Source: Pseudeuparius sepicola (lineage: Eukaryota > Arthropoda > Insecta > Coleoptera > Anthribidae). From it: 64,000 nucleotides of DNA. Location: the NCBI GenBank assembly GCA_963920635.1, contig OY987303.1, forward strand, positions 15,664,175 to 15,728,174. The letters run 5' to 3'. Shown in pieces: positions 1-10,480 of the stretch. The position numbers and the translations under genes are program-made. The first letter of the stretch is position 1; every line of letters begins with the position of its first letter. A model generated the notes under the pieces. The model was given only the letters and a program-made list of their open reading frames with translations. It ran no database searches and was not told where the DNA came from.

Positions 1-265
1 GGGTATCCAAGGCAAATGCGATTATACCTACACCCTGTCGGCGTTGGTTTATTTTCTGAATGTGTCATAAATTTAAACGGAGGTTGAGGTCTAAATAACA
101 AGAATTTAGCAAAGTAAAAGTTATATAAATTCATTGATATAATGCTTAATAATACCGCAACATAATTTATAAGCTGCATAATTTAGAACAGTGTGAAACA
201 CACAGACTTTAAGAAGTAGGTACGTGTTTGTATCCAATAGATTCGCGGTTGCTAAGCAACGAAGT

Positions 266-315
266 GATAATTTGCACAAGTGCAATTACCGGTAATTGCA
301 CTAGTGCAAATTATC
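266..315. repeat. 50-bp palindrome
   Basis: Two 25-base arms meet without a loop at 290/291 (centre ATTACCGGTAAT). Only one base pair of the 25 does not match. It lies about 75 bp before a dispersed repeat (391-610). A different hairpin occupies the equivalent place before the related copies at 52.7 and 59.9 kb, so a palindrome may be a positional feature of this repeat family. No function is evident. Confidence 0.8.
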
Positions 316-390
316 GCTAGCAGAGGCATATCATTGGTTGGATTTTTATGGAAGGAGCTACCTTATTGGATGCAAGCAGTATGAGGGAAA

Positions 391-610
391 TAATCGCTGA
401 AATCCTACTCTCTTAGTTACGTCCTAGTTACGCTAAACCAATATTGTGAAAGCTAAAACTGATAACCAGATAACTTCTTCACATTACCAAATTTAATATA
501 TAGGACTAGAATATATGTTTTCAGTTAACTCATTGATCTTTAAATATCTATTAGCACAAAAAACATATTATGAACCGAAAGTCCAATCTAAGTAACAGCT
601 AGCTGTCAAA
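391..610 (+). repeat. Dispersed repeat, first part (also at 52.75 and 59.93 kb)
   Basis: This segment aligns by eye with 52749-52877 and 59933-60061, sharing the words AAATCCTACTCTCTTAGT and GCTAAACCAA. The copy here has about 75 extra bases in its middle. The following foldback (645-825) also has a partial relative at 61541-61660, so both pieces could belong to one longer element. Superfamily unknown. Confidence 0.6.
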
Positions 611-644
611 CTAACTATTTGCAGTTGTTAAATTCTCTTTTTAA

Positions 645-825
645 ATACAACTCGTGGTATGCCTAATAATAGATAATACCTTTCCTTAATTTATAACTCA
701 TTATAATCCCAATGCTAAGAAAATACCACTCCTGCTGCGCAGTCGTGGTATTTTCAGCTTTGGGATTATACTTCGTAAAATTAACGAAAGGTATTATCGA
801 TAATAGGCACACCACTTGTTATATT
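645..825. repeat. Foldback element (imperfect hairpin, arms about 70-80 bp)
   Basis: The left arm (about 650-725) pairs with the right arm (about 745-820); both carry GATAATACCTTTC and AAAATACCAC in opposite orientation around the centre CTGCTGCGCAG. The right half and centre (711-833) recur in the same order at 61541-61660, showing a dispersed family. No coding capacity is visible. Confidence 0.7.
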
Positions 826-1497
826 ACCCCTGATCAACTCATTGTTCTCTAACATGTGGTTACTGGCTTAGAACTGTCAAAGTTGACAGCTGTTATCATA
901 TAATATTGTATTCGGAGTAAAGTCACCATACTATTATTTCTTTCTCCAAATGTAAAAAGTATCTACCTACACGGATAAAAATGGCTTTATTAGAATTTGT
1001 TTCAAAAAATAAGTTATATCACATATTTAGTATTAATGTTTACTGGTCGTTTAAAATTACAATGGTTAGTTATTTCCTGGGTATTCGACCAATATTTTTA
1101 ATAAAACAATTTATGTTTTTTGTTGTGATTTTTTTTGTTGTCCATTCTTTCATTTATTACGTACGTTTCGGCATTTATACATTCAAAACGCCATCTTCAG
1201 ATAAAATCAACACAATTTAAAAAACGTCAAACAAACTTCACAAGTTAAAAGTCCTGAAACAATTGGTTATATATTTACTATATTTTAACGTAAAAAATGA
1301 TATACGTTAATAAATAGGACAGTAAAATATACATGAGAAATGTATAATATCAACGAAGACAAAATAATAGTAATTGCCCCCCTCCCCCGCACAAGCATGT
1401 GGTTGCTTCTGGGGTACTCCTAGTTTGGAGTATTGTGAGGGTGAGAATTATTATTATTATATTATTATAAATATGTGGGAATTCCTTAATACATATA
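826..1497. other. AT-rich non-coding DNA
   Basis: Short open frames such as 981-1220 are low-complexity, phenylalanine/isoleucine-rich translations of AT-rich DNA with no recognisable motif. I see no gene, RNA or mobile-element end here. Confidence 0.5.
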
Positions 1498-3143
1498 CAC
1501 TGTGTCCCGGATAAGAATGAACAGCATGGGGATATTGCAAACGGTGAGAGATAGGGCAACGGTTAAATGGGGAAAAAGTTGCGCAATTTCGAGGTCAATA
1601 AAATGGCACAAATAGATTTTTAATATCTTTTTTCGTTTTTGAGTTATTTTGAAAAAGTAAAATTTTGCGTTTTCGATTTTATTTTTTTCTGAAGTTGTTA
1701 TCACAGATAGAGAAAAAAGAAAAACACTTTCTTATGGCACTTTTTAACGGGCCTTAAGATGGTGTTTTTAGATTTGTTCTACAACGTTTCGTTTATGATA
1801 TTTATTTTTTTTAAATACGGACCTGGATTTTTTTTGTAGATTTTGAAAGCACTTTTCATTGCAAATACCATGATGTATGACACGAAATATTTTTAAAATG
1901 TTTTGACACAATTATACTGAAAATTCCTTTTTTTCCATTCATTTTTGTCTAATGCGGCCCTGTATTTAATAATAAGGAGTCTAAATATTAATCGGTATTG
2001 ACAACAATTTAACTTAGAGTTTATTTTTACTTCGAAAACTTAATATTTTTAAATTGTACGGCCCTGCGTCTGGTAAAGTGTTTTCCTCTGTTGTTGTACA
2101 GCAAACAGTGTCGCATTGTGTTTTGGAGTAAATTCTTCGCTTTTCCTAATTGCGAGAAGAAATCTTTAAGCCAACGTAATCAATACCTTTTGCCATTTAT
2201 TAATTGCAAAAATACATTCCTTAGGCCTCTATACTATTTCTGTGACACAAGATATAACATGCTGACATGTTAAATTTGTCGTCATTTGAAAAAGCACCCT
2301 CCATTTGTAATGAAATAAATTGTTAACCAAATGATACAGTGGGAGTTATGACAAATGACAAGGGATTGGTTTCGTTGTTTCAAAGCCTTCTAGATGGAGG
2401 ATTTTTTATTATCGTATGTGCCGTCCTTTTTTTAGTTCTCCAATTGAAAGATAAGTTGTAAGTTAAATTGTTGACAATACTGATTAATATTTAGACTCCT
2501 TATTATTAAATACAGGGCCGCATTAGAAAAAAAAATAATGGAAAAAAGGAATTTTCAGTATAATTGTCTCAAAACATTTTAAAAATATTTCTTGTCATAC
2601 ATCATGGTATTTGCAATGAAAAGTGCTTTCAAAATCTGCAAAAAAAAATCCAGGTTCGTATTTAAAAAAATTAAGTTGAAGATTTACTAGAGTCGTCCAA
2701 ACAATCCTGGACAGTATAATAAAATATAGTTTTACGGCTCATGGGACAAATTATTTTCGGTAACAGACAGAGTGAACCATCATCCAATATCTAATATATT
2801 ACATGGTTACATGTTCAAAGGTGGCTAGTCCGAGACAGTCGACTGTTTCTAGCTTGTTATGCTGTTATCAGCCGGCCATAACCCAGTACAAAATACCCAG
2901 GAACGATGCATGGCTTAAGCTTAAAAAATTAAGTTGAAGATGGTTTCTCAAAAACGAAACGTTGTAGAACAAATCTAAAAACCCCATCTTAAGGCCCGTT
3001 AAAAAGTGCCATAAGAAAGTGCTTTTCTTTTTTCTCTATCTGTGATAGCAACTTCAGAAAAAAATAAAATCGAAAACGCAAAATTTTACTTTTTTCAAAA
3101 TATCTCAAAAACGAAAAAAGATATTAGAAATCTGTTTATGCCA
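1498..3143. mobile_element. Long inverted-repeat transposon relic, right end missing
   Basis: A TA dinucleotide at 1496-1497 is followed by CACTGTGTCCCGGATAAG, a Tc1/mariner-style terminus. Nearly the same sequence starts at 63964 at the right edge of the window. Inside, arms at about 1604-2016 and 2459-3143 are inverted copies of each other (for example TTAAGATGG...CCATCTTAA and GGCCCTGTATTTAATAATAAGGAGT in both orientations), with a loop of about 440 bp. The matching right terminus is absent, since the right arm stops about 100 bp short of where it should end. The right arm is interrupted at 2684-2941. No transposase remains, so this is a non-autonomous element. Confidence 0.6.
2684..2941. 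mobile_element. 238-bp insertion flanked by a 20-bp direct repeat
   Basis: The right arm of the surrounding element is split. About 20 bases ending ATTAAGTTGAAGAT occur at 2664-2683 and again at 2922-2941, with 238 bases between that have no counterpart in the left arm. A long A-rich target duplication like this is typical of LINE-mediated retroposition, so a SINE-like sequence is possible. However, I see neither a clear poly-A tail nor convincing pol III A/B boxes. Confidence 0.55.
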
Positions 3144-4590
3144 GTGTATAAAACAAAAGATAATGTATTTTATGTAAAAACATACAGCAAAATTTATGTA
3201 ACTATTATTATACCAGGTAATCGTCCTTTAGAGTATTATTATTTACACCTGCTAATATTATTTTTGTAATAACTTTTATTACTTTTTTAGATATTTTATC
3301 CGTGTACTAGTGTCATATTTATTTTCGAAGGTTAAAATAATGTCAAAATTTGGGGGTAGTATCTAAGGATCCAGCTTAGAGCGGGGCGAAATTCTCGTTC
3401 TCTCCCCATGGCCCGCACGTCCCTGCATATTTTATTTCGCGGCCAAATTAAAAACCCTAAATAAATCACAACCAGCGCCGGAAACGATAACCACCGAAAG
3501 GGAGAATTCCGGAGGGGCTATGAGATAAACCCGCATTTTCCGGTTGATATTTTAGGAATAAGCTGGATTATGGAAAATGTATCGCGGCAGTAAAATGCTA
3601 TGAGGAATGGGAACGTTTTTTGGAGGGGTTTGGTATCGCGAAAATCAGTGGCATTTTGTTTAATGAGTTTTTTGACGAGTGTGAAAAAGGTCAAGTAATC
3701 GACACACTTTTACATACCTGTATGCTGAGCGATGGTGCGTATGACTTTTTATCTATATTTGAAATTTAAATGTAGGTATATATTATTTCACATAATTTAT
3801 TACCAGGTTTTTATTAACTCCTCCTGTTTGCCTGTTCGTCAAATCTCGCAATCGATTTAAAACTAATTTCCCGATGAGCTAGAGACTTATTATTAGTATT
3901 ATGTTATTGGTTAATATAAAAAAAAACTATGAATATTAATAATATGTATTTTACTAATGGAAATTCATGAACAGATAAGCACATGCATTGGTAACTAAGA
4001 AGGATCTGGAATAATTATGAAAAGCAGAAAATAATAAAATTAAAAAAAAATAATATACCTACTACGTTTTTGAAAAGGACTAAAAAGTACAAAATAAAAT
4101 AAAACCGGACTAAACTTATAAAATAATTCCTCCTAATAGCCCCATAAAGATTCGAAAAACGTGGGGCTCATGCAATAGATAATAGCAAGGAGTGTAGCGG
4201 AGTAGTTGCCGTTGAGAAAACATTATTTGCACTGCAATACAATTGTTTTTTTTAACTCCGTTGTATACAGAGTGATGCAAAACTATTAGGCATTTTTAAA
4301 ATTTTTCAATAAAAATAGAGATTATTTTTAATTATTTCTAAGGAATAAAGATATTTAAACCAAATTTGTCACGCAATGGCCCTCATCAGGTTTGTTTGCT
4401 TTCTTTGTCCTCCTGTTTGTCTGTTCGTCAAATTTTGAAATCGATTTTAAACTAATTTCCCGATGAGCTACAGATTTGAAACATTAAACTTAGCTCATAC
4501 AATGCAATATTAACTCTCTATATACTATTTTTATTATGTTGTTTTTTATTATAAAAAATATATGAATATTAAATTTAAAAAAATTATATA
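3144..4590. other. Non-coding DNA with a pair of direct repeats
   Basis: No gene is visible. About 3350-3620 is somewhat GC-richer. Two direct copies of a sequence carrying CTCCTGTTTG, CGTCAAAT and AACTAATTTCCCGATGAGCT lie at 3821-3938 and 4411-4575, about 590 bp apart. At 4268 a lone ACAGAGTGATGCAAAAC resembles a decayed mariner-type terminus. Confidence 0.5.
3821..4575 (+). repeat. Direct repeat pair, about 120-165 bp each
   Basis: Segments 3821-3938 and 4411-4575 share an almost unbroken block of about 65 bp (TCCTCCTGTTTG to CCCGATGAGCTA) and then a looser AT-rich tail ending ATGAATATTAA. They may be two 3' tails of one retroelement family or pseudo-terminal repeats. I cannot tell which. 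Confidence 0.55.
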
Positions 4591-5187
4591 CAGGGTGATT
4601 CAGGAGGAAATGTCAATATTTTAGGTACGTATTCGGGGACCCAAAATAAACGTAAAAGTTCCTATAAACATGGGTCCTATTCCCGGCCGTTACCGAAATA
4701 CAGGGGTAAACAACATTCAATTTAAGGTTTTTATTACATTATTTTTAACAGGTAGGCTAGGTTTTATAGTTTTCAAAAATGCCACCGTTTACTTCTAAAC
4801 ATAAGTCAGCTCTCTGGTGAATAGCTCGGGTCGCTCTATGAATGGATACGGGCCTGTTTCTTATAGTTGCTGCTGCATTTATTATTCGATCGAGTAATGC
4901 ATCTCTAGTGTTTACTTTACTTGAATATACCAATGATTTAAACCACCCCCAAAGACAATAATCCAGAGGATTAAGGTCTAGGTCTAAGCAACAGGAATTT
5001 CCGCCTGAATCACCCAAAACCTAGCCTACCTGTTATAAATAATGTAATAAAAACCTTAAATTGAATGTTGTTTACCCCTGTATTTCGGTAACGGCCGGGA
5101 ATAGAACCCATGTTTATAGGAACTTTTATGTTTATTTTGGGTCCCCGAATACGTACCTAAAATATTGACATTTCCTCCTGAATCACC

Positions 5188-5190
<3 letters not shown>
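4591..5190. mobile_element. Mariner-type deletion derivative with 175-bp TIRs
   Basis: The element starts CAGGGTGATTCAGGAGG after a TA and ends with the inverse at 5190, next to a (TA)n tract. The inverted arms are 4591-4764 and 5016-5190, nearly identical. The loop encodes, on the minus strand, the C-terminal part of a mariner transposase, followed at 4994-5015 by a third, inverted copy of the terminal sequence. That arrangement suggests formation by aberrant gap repair or end-joining during transposition. Confidence 0.85.
4757..5017 (-). pseudogene. Mariner transposase C-terminal fragment
   Basis: The minus-strand frame gives LDLNPLDYCLWG near residue 15, which matches the mariner block SPDLxPxDFFLWG and contains the last catalytic aspartate. 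It continues with KSLVYSSKVNTRDAL, a helical C-terminal tail and ends NGGIFENYKT. These are family-typical C-terminal features. The DNA-binding domain and the first two catalytic aspartates are missing, so the fragment cannot encode an active enzyme. The first dozen residues are translated from an internal copy of the element terminus, not from transposase. Confidence 0.8.

Positions 5191-5192
<2 letters not shown>

Positions 5193-5244
<52 letters not shown>
5193..5244. repeat. (TA)n microsatellite
   Basis: About 52 bp of uninterrupted TA directly abuts the mariner derivative. TA-specific transposons here repeatedly sit in such tracts (also 21.3, 25.4 and 35.97 kb). Confidence 0.95.
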
Positions 5245-5246
<2 letters not shown>

Positions 5247-5659
5247 AGCCTTTTTTCTTTTATCACATTGGAAGTATTAACAAACATTTAAAAAAATAAA
5301 GTTTTACATTATCCCGAAAGGATTCGACTCGCTTACACTTGTTTCTGATCGATGGGCCGTGTTTCCTGTTTTGGTTTTGAATTATAGCATTTGGAACTTT
5401 AAACGAAATGTCGACTTTCAACTTCCAAAACCCCAAACAATCAAACCGACCGTCTCCGTTCGAAAACTGGGCCTGGCCGCTTCCGCAAAGATTAATAGTC
5501 AAGCCGGATTGACACTTCTAATGGCACTCTGAGGGGGGGACCAACATAAATAACGTTCGAGAGGTTAAAAAACGAGGGTCGAAATGAGATCTGTCCGAAT
5601 TTTCTTAACTTTCAAAGGGCGATACACGGGGCTGCAGGCAGCCCATATAGGTACCTATA
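5245..5659. other. Non-coding spacer
   Basis: Mixed-composition sequence between two TA-inserted elements. The minus-strand frame 5263-5502 has no recognisable motif. Confidence 0.4.
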
Positions 5660-6802
5660 CAGGGTGTTATTTAAGTACGTAGCCAAACTTCGAGGGGTGA
5701 TTCTTTGAGTGATTTTAAGACGAAAAGTATATATAAACATAGGTCCGGTATCGCTTAGTTTTCAAGATACAGGGTGTCAAATCTTTTTTTTAACAACATC
5801 CTAATAATCCTTTAGCCTATTTTGTTTAAATCTGACAGTGTTATTTACGGTAGAGAGGGGTTCATTTAGGCCTAAGTAGATTCAAATTATTAAGTCCAGT
5901 GGCGTCCCGGGGGGGGGGGGGGGTGGGGAAGGCACCGTGATCAATATTTTTGAACAACACTGACTTTTTTAAAACTTTTATATTAAGAATACAACTTTTT
6001 GGTCTCTTGAATTTTTTTTCGTGTCGTGCTTCGTTTTCGAGAGAAAAATAAAAACCAGTTTTTTGCATGCGTCATTGCTTTGTTGTTGCATTGCTGCTTT
6101 CTCGAAAACGAAGCAAGATACGAACAAGATTCAAGAGATCAAAAAGTTGTATTATTAGTTGTTTAATGCGAAAAAATATAAAAGTTTTAAAAAAGTCAGT
6201 GGCGCACATTTTCTCTTTCTCAAAAATATTGCTTAAGGGACGCCACTGGACTTGATAATAATTGTAATCTACTTTTATATTTTTTTCACATTAAGAAATT
6301 AAGAATACGACTTTTTGGTCTCATGAATTTTGTTCGTATCTTGCTTCATTTTCGAGAAAGCAGCAATGCAACAACAAAGCAATGACATGCAATAAAGTGG
6401 TTTTTATTTTTTTCTCTCAAAAACGCAGCAAGACACGAAAAAAATTCAAGAGACCAAAAAGTTGTATTCTTAGTTCCTTAATGCAAGAAAAATATAAAAG
6501 TTTTAAAAAGGCGGTGACCCATACTATTTTTTTTTCAAGAAGAAACGCCACTTGACTTAATAATTTGAATACACTCAGGGTAAAATGAACCCCTCCCTAC
6601 CGTAAATAACACTGCCAGATTTAAACAAAATCGGTTAAAGGATTATTAGGATGTTGTTGAAAAAATATTTTTATTAAAAGTTTGACACCCTGTATCTTAA
6701 AAACTAAGCGATACCGGACCTATGTTTATATAAACTTTTCGTCTTAAAATCACTCAAAGAATCACCCCTTGAAGTTTGGCTACGTACTTCAATAACACCA
6801 TG
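5660..6802. mobile_element. 1.14-kb hairpin-within-hairpin TA element
   Basis: It begins CAGGGTGTTATTTAAGTACG after TA and ends with the inverse (CATGGTGTTAT read from the right) before TA. The whole element is a giant imperfect palindrome with arms of about 520-570 bp centred near 6235. Each arm is itself a hairpin: AACTTTTTGGTCTCTTGAA and the CGAAAACGAAGCAAG block recur in alternating orientation at about 5985, 6100, 6325 and 6440. The motif AGTGGCGTCCC lies at the hairpin boundaries (about 5899 and, inverted, 6238). A poly-G run sits at 5909-5922. No transposase is present. Confidence 0.85.
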
Positions 6803-6910
6803 TATACCTACTTGAAATGTGAGATCCATCGAAAAGAGGAGACTGTTACTTAATAATGTTTTTCTTGAAATCGGCATTAAAATGTCCCAAAATCGTCATT
6901 GAAAGCACAG

Positions 6911-6947
6911 AAATCGTACAATAATGTAGCCCATTATTGTACGATTT
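6911..6947. repeat. Perfect 16-bp-arm hairpin
   Basis: AAATCGTACAATAATG (6911-6926), a 5-base loop TAGCC, then the exact inverse (6932-6947). It could fold in RNA, but no transcript is evident. Confidence 0.85.
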
Positions 6948-7340
6948 TTTCAATAAGTAGGCCTTGGCGAGATGTAAACATCAAACGTCAGACGCGGAGA
7001 AATCGCCCGTCAAAAGTGACCAAATATTCAAAACCCGGCCGATAAAGGCTCATTTAACTTTTCGTACACATTGCGAAATTGTTTCCTATAGAAGCGCAAT
7101 CCTTCAGTATACATATTTTAGTAAATTTGAATATCAATAGATTTGTTGTGTAGGCTGCACAAGAAGCAGCAGTTTGGTTTTTCTGTCAGAAGGTGCCGTG
7201 TCTCATCATACTTGTCCTAGGTAGAGCGATCGTCAAAGTCGAGCAACGCCGCGCGTAGTCGGTTCATGGACGGGTGATCCCTTATTATTATTTTCTTGCC
7301 TAATAAAACATTTTTTTTCCGATTTTAAAAAAAAATATAA

Positions 7341-7461
7341 TATGTACCTCGGCACTGAAGTTTTTTTATGACTCATGTGGTTTATTTGCCTCGGCCAGAG
7401 GCCTCAGGAACTAAACTCCACATGAGTCATAAAAAGTTGAACTTCAGGGCCTTGGTACATA
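7341..7461. repeat. Foldback of about 121 bp
   Basis: The ends are TATGTACC and GGTACATA. The arms share CTGAAGTT and TTTATGACTCATGTGG in opposite orientation around GCCTCGGCCAGAGGC. It is probably a small palindromic MITE, but no flanking duplication is obvious. Confidence 0.7.
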
Positions 7462-8629
7462 AATAACTAATATTTAGAACCAATAAAAAAGCTTTTTAAA
7501 ACACAAATAAAGATGCTAGACATGCGGTCCTGTGAATCCAAACCTGTTTTGTTTTTATTTGCTCCTCCCCCCGTTTCCTTCGAGTCGACCAGCCAATAGG
7601 AAATCGACACTGACCTATGACGAGGGTATCTATGTTTATGGGCACTGCATCTTGGAAATGAATTTGCTTTATAATATTTCTATTTCTATTGCCATTTCTA
7701 CTTGATATATTTCTTCTATTTCTATTGCACTTACGCAAATAAATGCCGCAGTAATGGTATTTTACAAAACGCACACATTTCTATACATCTCCTGGCGAGT
7801 CTCCGGGCAATTGTAGACTTTTTTTTACTGCCATACATACTACTGACTAATTAAAAACGCTTTGTTTGCCCGCAGTAAATCCCTACGTGCCTAGCCGGGC
7901 GCTAAAAACAATGAAACGTAGAAAAGACAATGACAAATCTAGCCCCACTATCGCGTGGTATATTGCATGTAAACAACACGGGCCAGTATTAATGGAAGGC
8001 TAACGTTCGCGCGTGACGAATGCCCCTGATTATGCAGTTAAAAAACTGCATAGGCATTACTCGGGCGGGCGATTTTTCTTTTTGTCACTTCCGCGGCATG
8101 GAAATAAGTCATGGAATAAACGGTGAATAATTCAAAAATGCGGTTTTTGTTATTAAATAGTGCCGTGATTGCGCGGTGCGCATATTTTTGCATTTAGAGC
8201 GCCGGGCCAGCTTGGAACTTTGCGCGAAAATACAACCCCATAATATTATGGTTATTAGCAGATTATACTTCTTTGTCAGTTTCTATAGTCGTGATTGTGA
8301 GGCAGTATGAACCACGGGCGTAGCCAAGGGGGGGGGTTTCGGGGGTTCAAACCCCCCCCCCCCCCCCCCCGAAATAAGCAAAATATTACCTAATATTATA
8401 CCGAAAAAATACGAGGAGTGAAGAGTTAAATTATTATTACGTTTGAATATATGTAGTAATAGTAGCGCCTAGCGCCATCTTTTGATGAGAGGCAGACGCA
8501 GTTGCAGCCGAACTATTTTGTATTGTAGGGACACTTTGCGTTGTTTCTCGATTATTCGCCACGCCCCTAGGTCGAAATGAGCGGAACTTTGTGGAAGTTC
8601 GTGGAAGTTTCTGGACGGCTACTGGGCTG

Positions 8630-8637
8630 CTATATAA
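8630..8637 (+). promoter_or_regulatory. TATA-like promoter of the hAT element
   Basis: CTATATAAGC lies about 190 bp before the transposase start codon in a GC-rich setting, and a plausible initiator follows about 30-40 bp downstream. Its position inside the element just before the coding piece supports promoter function, but this is inferred from sequence only. Confidence 0.45.
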
Positions 8638-8826
8638 GCGGCGCCGCGGCGCGTGACCGCGCTTACGGCAGTATTGTTCCATGCGAACTCGAAGCGAATA
8701 AAAGTGAAAAGTGGTGAACGAATAGTGAAGAGAATTAAGTGTACCGTGTAAGTGAGTAATTTTAGTGCACTGTTATTCGATGACCTTGTTAAGGATAGAT
8801 ACGTGAATCATTATTACTGTCGAAAA

Positions 8827-8994
8827 ATGGAGGGGAAAAAAAGGAAGGGTGATAAACCTAAAGGTATGGACTACTGGAAAAAGTGGTGTAGCCAAGGTCA
8901 AGGGGTTTCTAATAAAGAAACAAATTTGGATTTAGCTATCAAAGCTTCAGCTACCTTGCATGCTGATAAGAAGACTGCCTACCCCGAAATCTAG
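8827..8994 (+). pseudogene. hAT transposase N-terminal fragment
   Basis: The reading starts MEGKKRKGDKPKGMDYWKKW, a lysine-rich opening followed by an aromatic/cysteine stretch, as seen at the N-terminus of ZMYM1-like hAT transposases. The frame stays open for 55 residues, then ends at a TAG created where the middle of the gene has been removed. The next transposase piece lies in another frame (8960-9252). An earlier in-frame GTG exists, but the ATG at 8827 fits the family better. Confidence 0.6.
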
Positions 8995-9252
8995 TTTGGA
9001 ATGCCTAGATATGTGCGATAAAAACCTTTATCCTAATATTTACACATTACTACAAATCTTGGCTACCATTCCTGTATCCACTGCTACCCCAGAAAGGTCT
9101 TTCTCGAGCCTAAGGAGACTGAAAAACTATTTACGAAACACTACAAGTGAAAACAGACTTAATGGTTAATGAACATTCACTATGGAACAGAAATTCATGC
9201 AGATGAAGTAGTGGATATATTTAAAAGAAAAAGCCGAAGATTTCTTCTTTAA
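8960..9252 (+). pseudogene. hAT dimerisation-domain fragment
   Basis: In the frame open from 8960, residues read YPNIYTLLQILATIPVSTA, then TPERSFSSLRRLKNYLRNT and ENRLNG. This is the classical hAT C-terminal dimerisation signature of the ZMYM1-like group. A stop at 9167-9169 interrupts it; the expected continuation (MNIHYGTEIHADEVVDIFKR, ending at 9250-9252) is in another frame, so a small indel has broken the gene. No RNase-H-like catalytic core remains. Confidence 0.85.
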
Positions 9253-9448
9253 TGGTTTTAGATTTAGCGCAGAGGAACGAAATTAATTTATCCATTTCAC
9301 TTAAAGTTAAGAACTTTATAAATATGTCGTAGTTTTTCGGATGAATATATAGATATTAAATTTCATGTAAGTATATTTTTGTTGTTTTATTTACTTCTCA
9401 AACTAAACCCCCCCAAAACTAAATCCTGGCTACGCCCGTGGTATGAAC

Positions 9449-10480
9449 AAAAAGCAACATCATTAGCAGATTATGCTTCTTTATCAGTTTCTATAGCCAC
9501 GATTGTGAGGCAGTATGAACAAAAAGCAACATCATACTGGGATGTCAACAAGTCATTATTAAAGGAGATATGGGCGATTAAAAGTTGGCTCACATTTAGT
9601 TTTTTTTTTGGGTAAAATAAGCCGATTTGGCAATTTTTGTCTCGGTGCGCACTAATTTAGGACACTACCACAAATATCACATAGAAAATACTCGTACGTA
9701 TTTTCTACTCACACATGTATATGACATGAATATGACCATATGATTGTTCTACAGGTTAATTTATCCTAACCTATCTTAACCTACTGTCTTGTTTAAATCA
9801 AATATTTTTCGTTATTACATTGATCGTCTATCTTTATCACGAGATCCACAAATTCGAGTTAAATAAATTTAGTATAAAATTTGAATACTATATTTTTCAA
9901 AAACGGAAAAAGATAATGCCACAAAGTTTAATATCATTTTAATTGCCTTGATGAGCAGATTTCAAAAATGCAAAAATATATAGGGTGTTCCATTTTAAAA
10001 ACATAAGTTATGTCTGCCACGGCTTTCTAGAACACACTGTACACGGTCCAATAGCGTCACAAAAATCTTTGTATTAGTATCTAAAACTTTTGTCAAAAAC
10101 TTTTTTCTAACCTCAAAACTGACAAGTTAAGGGAGTGTCAATTTATAATTAACCACCCTGTACATACAGTGTGTTCTATTTCATTCTTATAAAAATCCCT
10201 AATATCCTTTTGTGATTTTTGGATGTCCTCTTTTAATAACAGTAGGCCATGGAATAGCACTATTTCATTATTCACATTATATAACCCAAAATCGGCGAAT
10301 ACATATTTCGAAAAATACGGAATAATTGTCTCGACTCGAAGTACCTACTTACCTACATCATTATATTATTTAGTAGTACAGTATGGTATGGAAATTATAT
10401 TCAAGTATGGAATCGCATTCAAGAAGATAAAACAGGGTATTCAGTTTTAGAGAAATAATCAGTTTAGTATTGTTTTAATG
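9449..10480. other. Non-coding DNA with a possible MITE remnant
   Basis: No gene is recognised. Around 9980-10160 a TAGGGTGTTCCATTTT-type start and an ACCACCCTGTAC-type end suggest a small, degenerate mariner-like MITE. The arms otherwise do not match well. Confidence 0.4.

Larger units (their letters stand above)
1..644. other. AT-rich non-coding DNA with palindrome and dispersed repeat
   Basis: No coding region is recognisable here. The stretch holds a near-perfect palindrome at 266-315 and the 5' part of a dispersed repeat at 391-610, both listed separately. Confidence 0.6.
6803..8312. other. Non-coding DNA with two hairpins
   Basis: No gene is recognised. Contents are a perfect hairpin (6911-6947), a foldback (7341-7461), a GC-richer patch at about 7865-8245, and half of a 73-bp tandem repeat that was split by the hAT insertion. 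Confidence 0.5.
8313..9440 (+). mobile_element. hAT deletion derivative with 8-bp TSD
   Basis: Termini CACGGGCGTAGCCA and the inverse TGGCTACGCCCGTG are flanked by exact copies of GTATGAAC (8305-8312 and 9441-9448), the 8-bp duplication expected of hAT transposons. A poly-C run follows the left end. Inside are a TATA-like box, a leader, an N-terminal coding piece (8827-8994) and a C-terminal dimerisation piece (8960-9252). The catalytic middle of the transposase is deleted. The exact TSD suggests fairly recent insertion, mobilised in trans. Confidence 0.92.
8254..9535 (+). repeat. 73-bp tandem repeat (two units) split by the hAT insertion
   Basis: Unit 1 is 8254-8312 plus 9449-9462; unit 2 is 9463-9535. 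Both read TTAGCAGATTAT..CTTCTTT.TCAG and end with GTATGAACAAAAAGCAACAT. Removing the hAT and one target copy restores two adjacent 73-bp units with a few substitutions, which independently confirms the hAT boundaries. Confidence 0.85.
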
